Under the pieces are notes generated by a model. That model was not told the DNA's origin and searched no databases. It saw only the letters and a program-made list of their open reading frames with translations. A stretch of DNA of 64,000 nucleotides from Strongylocentrotus droebachiensis (Eukaryota > Echinodermata > Echinoidea > Camarodonta > Strongylocentrotidae), in contig JAVYIG010002526.1 in the NCBI GenBank assembly GCA_035222895.1, positions 124,001-188,000 on the forward strand, in the 5' to 3' direction. Shown here piece by piece: positions 48,331-60,200 of this stretch; the first letter of the stretch is position 1; each line of letters opens with the position of its first letter. Position numbers and translations under genes: made by a program.

Positions 48331-49443
48331 CATCACAGTTGGGTAATATTTATTCCATTTCTTATTAGGGATTCATTTTATATGTCTCGAATTATTTGAA
48401 TTCTGGCTATGATTCATGTTAATGGGGAGATTGATATTGAGATCGGGTTGATGTGTTAAAAATATTGGAAATATAATTTACCACTTTGGGCACTTCGCAA
48501 AAGCGAATAAAATTTATCGTCTTTCATGACATGATTGGTCATTGGTCAAAGGGGATAGAGTTATTTACCGGTTTGGACCTTTGGCCAAAGCGGATACAAC
48601 TTATCACCTTTAATAGGCAGTTGGTAAAAGGGGAGAACATTTACACATTTGATCTTTTTCAAGTTTTTTAATTGTGTATCATCATGCAGATGGCTTCATC
48701 AAGCGATCCCTTTGAATCATGTACATGTCTTTGCAGATCCTAATTCGTTTCTTCCTTCTCTCTCTCTCCTTTTTATCTTTCTTTTTCTCACTCGCTATGA
48801 GCTTTCTCTCTCTTCCTTTTTATGATCGGCGGAAGTTACGGTATTTTTATAATCATTTAAGCGTTTGCTATTTATGAATAAATGTATTCATGATGTGATT
48901 AAGAATAATGTTCTGGTTATATATACTGTCTGCTGAGTGCTGGAATGGTGTTCACGCATTCTTTGTCATCATTAACACCATTCACGCCCTCAGCATACAA
49001 TATCATGTTCATTCTTATGTTTATATTGTATGTAGCACCCATTTGAAACAAATTACTGTACTATTATATATGGACAATAAAACTTGAATTTAAAATCTTT
49101 AATCTTGGATAAAATATTGGTCAATGTTTATAACATTTACCGGTTTCATTCCTTTAAATACACTAAGCCTTGGCAAAAGCTGCAAGAACAAAAGCTATCC
49201 ACAGAGTAAGCATTTCAAAAGTACTTCTCAACCCGTGCCATATTTGTTCAGCTTTTGCGGTAAAAAAATGACGCTCTCATGCCAAGTATTTACAAAACTG
49301 AAGTATGCAGTGTTTAAATATTGAACAGCGCCAGCATGCTTGGATTCAATTTGTTCTCGTTTACCAGTTATTATTGGAAAGTCTTGTATTCTTTGTTCTT
49401 CACATTGACGTCGTTATCGATTGTAAAGGACACTCTGGTCGCT
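48331..49443 (+). other. Region upstream of the receptor, no gene seen
   Basis: AT-rich DNA with a short imperfect inverted repeat at about 48938-49000 (GCTGAGTGCTGGAATGGTG against its complement with two mismatches). The receptor promoter is presumably here, but no TATA box or other element can be assigned with confidence. Confidence 0.35.
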
Positions 49444-49495
49444 ATGGACATACGTTTGTATTTAGTATGGCTAATCTGTTCCGTTCATTTAATCT
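49444..49495 (+). CDS. Receptor exon 1: signal peptide
   Basis: Encodes MDIRLYLVWLICSVHLI and then one base of a split codon before the donor GTAAGT. The hydrophobic run after an early Arg fits a signal peptide. The start sits in gtcgctATGG, a good initiation context. An ATG-started frame that opens upstream at 49321 runs through in frame, so a longer N-terminus is possible, but it would bury the signal peptide. The first exon could also be preceded by a non-coding leader exon that cannot be recognised here. Confidence 0.7.
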
Positions 49496-52400
49496 GTAAG
49501 TTATCCTTTCATCTTCTAACATCAACGGTAATGTTCCTTTGAGTGAAATCATGCATCCCTTAAAACGTAAATCTAGTATCTTATCATATTATGTGCAGGT
49601 ATTATATCTATATGTTTGTATTATAACTTCTTTAAATCTTGTCTTTGTTATTGATTTTAACACAACCACTTATGACTTTCCCTTTTTGTTGTTGGTTTGA
49701 TTATTAGGGAATGTCAGATGTATGGGGGTAATTATCAATTAATCCACTTTGTTTATTTTGTTGCTCTGGAATCTAGTTTGTCTGCCGGCTCCCTACGAGG
49801 AAAGACAGGTTTTTGTTTTCCTTGGAGCAGATTTGAAGATGAGATGCAATGGACCCCCAAACGCATTTTCTATTACGTGGATCATGATTAGCGGTGATAA
49901 TGACACAACTTTCTTCGGCTGTCCTTCTGAGCGCTATGGCGGCTGTGAGGACAATGATGACCATAGTTTGAATGTCCTAAACAGCTCTACCAGTACGTTA
50001 ACTATAGAAAACGTTTCCCTGCTGGATGCAAGACAATATGTATGTACAATACGCTTACTTAAAGGAAAAATAAGGTGCAGATTTAACGTGACAATTAAAG
50101 GTGCGTATACTATGTATTTTTTAAATGTTTGCAATGTCATGATATGCTTTATGCTTTACAATGTGTGCTGTTAAATGATACATTAGTCCGACATATACAT
50201 GGAAATCAACATGAAAGTGTTGTAAATTGAAATTCTGTGACGTACCTTGCGATCTCCTCTTCAATTTGCTGTGTTCAGGACATTCATAAACTTTAGTTTT
50301 CTTAGTTATTGATGACAGTTAAGATTTGTTTCATACAGGGGTTGTATAAAACAGATTTGCAATATTTATATTAAGGGTGGATGTATGATTTAAAATCGAT
50401 GCGTACTATGAAGTATTGGAATCATAAATATGAAACTAAAGCGACCAAGTCTTGCTGTAAGCTAATGCAACAAACTGGGGCAAACGTACACAAATCCAAT
50501 ATGTCACTAACTCCCCGAACTTCTTTTTACAAGGTCGGTCAACTTTACTCTTGAATAGATTAAACTTCGAAACCATGTTTACTGTACAGGTCAAATAAAA
50601 ATACAATTAAAGTGACAGATGAAATAGCATGCAGCATACAGAAATTCTTGAACACTGAGTTAATCCCGAAGTTGTTTCAGTGAATAAAATTCAAAAATCT
50701 AACCGTTTAAAAATATATATTTTTATATATTGTTATTCCTAGAAGAAAACAGATAATAAACTCATTGGCTGCCATCATAAAGTAAGCCTTGCAAAGTAGG
50801 CCAATGCGTTTTTAAACTCAAAGTATTAAACATGGGTTACACCTTTGAAATGATTATTATGTGTTTTCCCGTCACAGAGCCACCAGTGGGTTTAACCCTT
50901 ATACACGAGAACGAAGGGACATCAATCAACTCCAGCTTTCTCAAGGTCAGAGCTGATCTCAATACGACGATAAGATGCCTTGCCAATACATCAGTGAATC
51001 TCCAGTGGTATCCCAATTGTTCTGATCTTTCTGACCACCCATGCAATGAGGGTGATCCACAGAACGGTCGCCGTGCATTGTCATTTACCCCAAGAGCAAG
51101 TCAAAATGGAACCATTCTAACATGTCGAATAGAAAACATTGATGAAGTATCGGGAAATATTAATACCTCGATCACATTACAAGTTGAAGGTATTTATTAT
51201 GATTCACTTTATTTTACTGTTGAATTGAGAATTGAAATGTTTCACTATGTGTTCTAGATTGAAGTCAGATCTCTTCTTGTCGTACTGTACTCGTGGCCGT
51301 ATCAAGATGTAATATATTGTAATTCCATGTTCTTATTATTCTTATTCTTTTTAAACAAATTTAGTATTGTAGAATTTATGTAAAGTATTTTCCTTGTGAA
51401 TTAAAATATTTTAAAATTCTGTTTTATTCTATTAATGTAAAGGACATTGAAGTGTATTATTTAATTTGCTATATGATAGTTATATATAATTTTTAATTGA
51501 TAGTACACAACTTGTGTATTTTGATCCAATGTCTATGTATTGCCAAAATCCTGAAATTTATTTTTTACAGTGCAAATTTTTTAAACTTAAGCTCATTCTG
51601 GAAGTGATCATGGTTCTATAGAAGCATTCTAAACACCAGATGAATATAAACGTTTGCTGTCAATTACAAAGTCATCAGATAGCTTTGCTAAAAAAAAAAT
51701 CATGTTTCCGTGTTAACTGTAGAAGCTTATGTCGTAACTTCAATAATGTATCTGGATTTCGTACATTTCTGTCAATGCTTCATCATTTCATTCGTATATA
51801 AATGTATTTGTAACAATAATAGAAAGGACAAGCGTAGATGAGGACTGGTTTTGTATTTTTTTTAAATTTGACTGGCATGAGCTACAAACATATTCCCGAT
51901 TTATTTTGAAACACACGTTTTATTGAAAGTCTGTTTATTGAAACCATGGAGTTACTAGTAACTCCATGTTGAAACTCACCATTTTAACTCTTCTGTATAA
52001 CCTGGTTTCATTTATAGACCTTCCTTATTACGAAAAAGAAGATTGTTATATTCATCTCCTGCTGATGTACTTGAGATAGTCGATAGAGAAAAAAAGTATA
52101 ATATTATGATGTACGATTTTGCTGTAAATTTTGTGAATGTTGACAAAGTTCACATTGTAAGAATTTTTTTATAAATGTTAATGCTTTACTAATTGTTTCC
52201 TCTCATAAAATGCCCCACCCGTGTTACTGAAAAATCTGCTTCACTACTAGATTATATAATAATAAATGTTACTTGCTCAATCCGATCGGGGATAATTATT
52301 TCATACATTTCTGATCATTTTCCTGTTTATATTATTTTCCCGCTTGATTCAATTGCTGAACTGTAATTATTATGGAACAAAGGGATTAACATTAAAGAGC

Positions 52401-55400
52401 ATTTATTTCTTTTATTCATTGATGGCATTTATGATGATTCTAATATTATACGATGTATTTCTTTAAAGAAAATACGCTTAGAATCAATAGTAAGAAAACA
52501 CACTTTATGGTGTTATCAAAGAGGAAAAGTGACACTAATAATAATGTTATTGATATATGCGGTTCCCAGGTAAGGCAGGTGACTACATTTCTTGGAATAA
52601 CTGTCGATAATGAATTTAAATGGTTTGACTAAGTAAATTACATATGCAATATATTATAGAAACATTGTAATATACAATGGACTAAAAACTCTTCCTATAA
52701 ACATATTAATAATAATAATAGTGGGTTCTTTTATCGCGCTCATGTCTGTCAAACTTGATATTCCTGGCGCTCCACAACTTCTAACCCGGCTTTAGCATGG
52801 CTGCCATTACGGCACTGTAGCAATTCAAGGAAATATTTCCTGCCAGGTACCCATTTACATCACCTGGGTCGAATGTGACAAATGTAGATTAATGGAATGC
52901 CAAATGATATTATTGCCGCGGCGAGGCTCGAACCGCGGACATTGTTATCCACAGTCTTGTGACATATCCACTCGACACTGACACCTCTATATTGATATAT
53001 TTATATTATATCATCACTATGTGGGAGAACTTATCTGTTGCCTGGCTATAAAGCAGAATAGCAAATTACCAAAACGTGAAGTTAGAATTAGTATTAATGC
53101 GTAGTTTCTTGCCCATACATCACCTTTATTAAGTTCACTCATAGTGTTGCCGTTTTAATGATTTGTATTCATACAAAGTAGCTTTCTTCATGTACTTATG
53201 TCAAAAACATGTTTTCCCAGAATCATTCTTAACTTATTTTAATTTAAATCGGAATATTCTTTCCATAGAACAAGAAACGCTATGGATTTATATGCGCAAA
53301 ATATGCGTACATTTTTCTTTCGAAAATCTATAATCAACCAAGGACTTATCACTTGGAATTCGCTCCCCCATCAAATAAAGAATCTCAATCGCTGATATTC
53401 TTTATTAGCAGGGGTAAAAAAAAAAGGTAATTTTGCAATATAATAATCTAATTTGAACCTGTAATTTCATTCTTCTTTAGTGTTATATGCAAGGCACTGT
53501 GTTGTGCATTGTTGTGTGGTAGTATTATTTTCTGTCATATCCCTGCATTCTGGTATTTACATTCATCTTTCAATTATATATTTAGGTCGGCAGCTTATAA
53601 AGGTCACTTCCTCTCTGGCTGCTACCTACCAAGCAATTGTTATATTGTTGTGTAAAGGCATATAATTAAATCCAAAATATATGTAACAATATATCATACT
53701 ATGTATTTATGTATTTATGTTTTGGTAATGCCTAGCTGAAATAAAATTGAATTGAATTGAATTAACGACATTTTCTTCTCGCAGTATGTGTTCAGAATCT
53801 TGAAATCTTCCGAAACGTCTCCATTGAATCTACCGCCAATGGTCAAAGTGCATTGAGCTGTCGAACCAATACTAATAACATCAATCTGACACCGTCATCA
53901 CTCTTCTTCAACACATCTTACCAGGATGGGAGAGAAAACGAATATACGAGTGCTTCGTGGGAAAATGCAGAAGCATTACATTTGGCTAGCTACAAGCTTG
54001 ATTCAAACTTCAGTTCTTTGTCCTGCTGTGTGTCAAAGACCTATCTATGCCCGGGGTTTTGTTCAGAAGATTACGCCAACGTGCTTCATGGTAAGAAATA
54101 AAACATGAATTGTGTATATGCACTTCAACCACTCGTACCGATAGCCTTCAAATACTTAAATGAAGAAAAAACTTTGAATTGTGACATGATAGAAACTAAA
54201 TTATGTTGGTTTAAAAATTCAGTCCTAGTGATGTGGGATACTATTAACATCTCTTTAATAATTGAATACCTAATTTCAGAAATTGCAATGAATAAGACAC
54301 AACATAACTCGAACGAATGTTGATAAAGAAAATAAACTCAGATCTTTCTTTCTTTTATTAGGTTCAATATATCTGGCATCTACAGACCATCCTCAAATTA
54401 TAACCGTGGCTAATACCGTTGAATTTCCAGGTAGGATGGATTCAAAAATGAATTATTTCCTGTCAGGTAATTTTTAAACACTCCATGAGAAAAAACGTTT
54501 TGTTCTTCATGGATGGTCTTTTAAAGGTCGTTTAACTCATAGCCTGCCACAAGGCTGCAGGCACGCTATCGTTATACTGCTTTGTCCGTGCGAGGGAGTT
54601 ACCGCTTGAGTGCCATTTGCGTGCAATGCAGCATTCGTAATAGAAGTTATTGTTCATGCTCATTGGACTGTGCTATGTGTTTTGCACTCGCTATTCATAG
54701 AACCATCGCGTTAATCAGATTATCTGCAAAACAACCTGGCACGGGGGGATTTGGGGCTTGGCACAATGGGGATTAGCCCTGTGGCATGATAAGAGTTAAC
54801 TATGTTATTTTAATAATGTTGATATATTTTTTTTTGGGGGGTGCGAAATATCCTTATTCTTATCCTGAATGGGCCCCCAAAATCATTAAAGGCTAGGTAA
54901 CTTTCCGTTTCTTCCAGATTCATATGAGCAATTATGATATATCACATATTTGCTAGAAATGTAGTAATGCAGAAAACATTTTGATGAGGTAATTCGAAAA
55001 TCTGTAAACGCAAAAGTGCATTTTTTCTGTAATATCTCAGGTTTCAATGTAGATGGATCGTTTTTAGTTTAGACGATTGCTCCCTGACCATTAATGATGA
55101 CACATATCATGTGGTCTGCAAATCAACCGCAAATGTTACGTCTAAAATATTAATTGCATATGTGCGTATGCATCAATGAATTGTGTTTGTATTTTGAGGC
55201 ATAAGTATATCTCAGTACTTGTATTTATTAGAGGTAATTAAATGATATTTGAATTATCACATAATGTACTTGCTCTCACTTAACCTTTAAAAATAAGTTT
55301 ACCTTCACCGGTATGCTCTCACGAATATGTATTTAGGAAACTCGGCGTAATAGTTATTATTTCGATGATAACAGAATGGATGTCTTTTACAACGATATCA

Positions 55401-57196
55401 GCACGGACAGCATTTAACAATATACACAAGCATCCATGTACTCAATCTATTTGGGGGTGATGCTCTTATTAATGAAATAAATCTTTCTCTCTAGAAATTG
55501 TGTCACTTGCCTTGTACGCTGTAGGAGCCACAGTATGTCTCGTCATGATTGTCATTGTCTTCATATTCGTCTTTCGGAGATGGAGAAAAAAGTACAATGG
55601 TAACAGTTTTTATAATATAAAATAAAACAAAATATTGTCAGAATTATGTGACAGGATGAAAATGTTAGCTAACCAAGACACCATTAATGGCATGATATGG
55701 TTGTCGCAATATAAGAGATTCAAACTAATAGATTGCATTAGTGTGCTCAATTTGAATGTGATTTTAAGTGTACAAGTCCAAGATTACAAGCATTGATAAA
55801 ATTGTGTGATTACACAAGGAGAAACATGAATTATATTTAATACAACCATGACAAATGTAGTGAATTTTCCATTTTCTATCAAGGTAACCAAATTTTTAGA
55901 CACCGTTGGGTTGGGTGGGATGAATGTTCTTTGTTTTAGATAATGGTTGCTCAAAAGTGGTCTTATATGTTCACATTTGAATAAATAAGCGAGCTGCCAA
56001 AAGAAGAGGGACTGATTGAAAGGAATAAAGGGGGACAGAAGGGGAATATCAGGAACCAGCATCTAGTAACAAAAAGAAAATCAAGAATATCAGAATACTT
56101 AGCTAATTATCTACTACATTTTAGTTAGATGTTCATATTTTCAGAACTTTTGTTAATAATATGTTTTTTTATATTTTGTAAAAATCTCTGTTAGATAAGA
56201 AAAAGATTAATATTTTGTATATCAAACCTGTCTTAGTGGCCACTTCTCTCTATAAGGGCCACCTGTCTATATTTGCCATGTAGTTTAAGTATGTGTGGGT
56301 GTATTATGCTTACAGGAAGAGTTCCTAGAGAACTCGACAACGTTCATGGTCCAGGTACACACCCGACGGGGCCTGACCGAGGAGCTCTTCCCCCTATCCC
56401 AACATTCACAACTGACTCATCTATTGACCATTTACCCGTTCCATCCCACGTGACTCAAACCAATCGCCGTATGGCTCGGGGAAATCAGGACCGGATTCCG
56501 CTTCAGTCACTCGTGTCTCCTGTGGATGATACCCTCGAGAGAGATCAGAATAGGACCATGGGATCCAGGTCCAACGCTGGTACCAGGGTCAAAACAGTAA
56601 TACCTTTTTGTTTTTCTTCTTTTTATCATTACATACAATGTTTTTTTTACCTCAAATAATGATTTTTTACGCCAAAAAAAAAAAAAAAAAAAATGGTGAA
56701 AAATGCTTTTAAACGATAAATTAAAGATTGAAGAAAAAATATGAAGACAAAATATGAAGAAAGAACAAATTAAATTTTGCTTTACAGGACACTGACGAAA
56801 TTCGTTTTACTTTGATGGAACACTTTTCTTTTGGTCTTGAGACCACGAAACGCACTGGGTTATTATCTTCATCTTAAGTTATTTCCAAATTGTACTCGAT
56901 ATATTTTGATATTTTCAGGTTCCGGTGAATCCTGATGTTGAGTATGCTGTAGTAAACAAAAAGCCGCGATCAGGAAAATGCCGGGCAGACAAACACAAAC
57001 TAGATCCAGAAGTCTCTTCAGCTTTGGTAAGTAGTATCAATATTACTACCTGATGAAACCTGGCAATAATCTAAATAAGTAGTGAATTCTCAGATTTGCC
57101 AGTGGAGATCATTTATTTACTCTATGACTTACAACACTGGTTATTTACACACCCTCATAATACCTCCTTTATATAAACCATTACATAGATACATGC

Positions 57197-57234
<38 letters not shown>

Positions 57235-60200
57235 GTTTGTTGCATTTGCATCTAAAACTTTTCTCTCTATATACAGTGCGTCCCAGAAAAAACGAAACCG
57301 AGAAGTATCGATGTTCTATCATAACTTAATCACAACTACAATTAATGAATGATACATATTTGGAAAGCTTAGAGTCTCCTCTTTCATGTGATGCTACTCA
57401 GATAATGCATATTTTACGCATGAGTGATTAAAAGCAATTTGAAGGAAGGAAACCAAAAAGACATTTGGCGGGCGGTATCTGAATTTCGAAGAAAAATTCA
57501 CATTTCTAGAAAGTTGAGTTTCTGCCCTTTCATATGACACCTCAATCAGGAAAAATTAGCGAGGAATGACAAAGTTCTGTTTGTTTAAAGTAGTGCTTGC
57601 ATTTCCATAATTTTATTAAACAAATTCGTTTTCACTGGCTGCCTGCCGTATCCATAAACGAAATTAACAAAAGACTTAACTCCGTTTCGTTGACAATCAG
57701 CCGTAGACGAGAGTCTTCATGCATGGCTGATTGTCAACGAAACGGAGTTAAGTCTTTTGTCAAATCTGCTTTTTGCTACGGCAGGCACCCAGTGAAAACG
57801 AATTTGTTTGTTAAAATTATGAAAATTTAAGGGCTACTTTAAACAAACAGAACTTTGTTATTCCTGGCTCATTTTTCTTGATTGAGGTATCATATGAAAG
57901 AGCAGAAAATGAACTTTCTAGAAATATGAATTTTTCTTTGAAATTCAGATACCGCCCGCCAAATGTCTTTTTGGTTTCCTTCCTTCAAATTGCTTTTAAT
58001 CACTCATGCCTGACATATGCATCACGTGAGTAGCATCAACTGAAAGAGAAGACTCTAAGCTTTCCAAATATGTACCATTCATTAATTAAGGTTGTGATTA
58101 AGTTATGATAAAACATCGATACTTCTCGGTTTCTTTTTTTTCCTGGGACGCACTGTACATACATATTTATACATATTTTAGCAACACTTTCTCTCTCTCT
58201 CTGTACTCTCGATTCGTCTATCTCCATCAAAGAGAGGGAAAGATGAATGTATACTCCACTTAACACTGTTGAAAGTGAAACAAAAGAAAAGCAAGACACA
58301 TAATGACAAACTACTTATAGCAAAATAAAACACATAACATCTGATATGTCTGTGGACAATGTAACAGTCAGGAAGCGAGTCGCAGACGTAACTGCTGAAC
58401 AGAATATGGTATTCAATGTTTGAGACAACGGATACAAAGTCATTATTAGAATACGAATGCGACACGCGCTTTCTATCCAAATTCAATGTACCCACATAAA
58501 ACAAATAAATCACAATGTACCCTACAGTGGATACACATACTGTGTGACCACCTTTGAAACTGATTATGTACCTCCTGCTCCCCTGCTCGAATAGGAAATA
58601 CTCCTGTATGTGCCGCTGGAATTACTCTAGCCATCTAAATATTAAGAGTCCCTAATTTCGTTAGATTATGGCAAATATCGTGATACTAGAGTAGGCGTTT
58701 AAGAGAATATCACAGCCAGGGGATGATCCCACATGATATTGGTTTGTACTTAATTTCTCAAACCCTGAAAGACATTGACATACATACTCAGCTATTTGAA
58801 TGCATATAGTGAACATTCAACATGCTAAGGAATCTTATATCAAAAAGGCAGAACAATTTTTTTTCTTTGATTGTGTACTTTAAACTAGAAAATGATGGGG
58901 TGTCACATATTTTATTCATTGTGTAGAGCGGGCCTCTGGATCCGTCAGTGGAGTATGCTACAGTCAATAAACAACGCAACATTTCTTCAAATCTTGGTTC
59001 ATCATCTGCTCAGGTATTATTAGGCAATATGTAATTTTGTGTATATAGCCTTTACCTTTATTTACATGATACGCCCACAATACCCTCACTTAAATGAAAA
59101 CCTTTCTCTGATACGTTTTTGTTTTTGTTTTCTTAAGAGCCACTTTCTCCTTAGCACTTGAATCCCAATTGAAATTCCCCATCAACTATTTCTCTTTCTT
59201 CTCTATTCTGGAGGAATATTTGTACACCACGTCCATGCACAAACACGCACATAACCACACACACGCCCACACTCACACAGGTACTCATACTCGTTGCTGT
59301 TTGATTCATAACATGCAAACAAGACAAAATATGTTTGTATGATACAGTATTGATAATGAATGCGCTTCATTACATGATCAATCTTAGCCTTCCATGACCC
59401 GTTTTTTCTTCTCTTTTGTCATTCTTAAGTTTCTTCTTATTAAAAAAATAAATGTATTACACGCATGGATTAGTTTCGTTTTTCTTTGTTTCTCTTTTTT
59501 ATCCTCATTTCTTTTCTTTTTTTTCCCCTCCCTTTTTTCTTCTTTTCTTTTCTTATTTTTGGGGTAATCCACGTAAATAAAAAACTCTGCTTTTTTAAAG
59601 GATTTGTCCTTCATTTGAAATCCCGACTTAATTTATGACATGGTTAATATATTTAGTATCCTAAAACATTTGTGACTTACACACATTTTGTAATGTATAA
59701 TACAAAATAACCTTTATTGTGTGTGTTTTATTGCAAATGCAATTTGATATTAATTTCATTTAACCATTTGTTCGTGTTTTGATTGGGTTATGGATTTTTT
59801 TAATTGAATCGAACTACGCACATGTGCTATGAGCCGAATGCAAAAATTCAATTTCTTTTCAAGAGAATAGTGCAAGAGGTTTTATTTAGAAGAATAACAA
59901 TATTATCTGACTATAAGTCATTCACGCTCTTCATGTTAATCTTTCATTAAAATCTACACCGTCACTTACTGAAACAGAAATGTGCACAAAGGAACAGTAT
60001 ATTTTGTTTAGGGGTGAAACGTGTAATCATATGGGAGTCCCAAAAGGTATGCTATAATACAGATACTGACTGGTAGGGTGTGTAATATAACATTCTTTGG
60101 ACCACCAGAGGGAGTTAGATTTTCCCAAGGGGCTATACGATCAATCATGCAGGTATCATGTCTACGAAATACCATTACTTATCATCTTAACCCTTTCATA

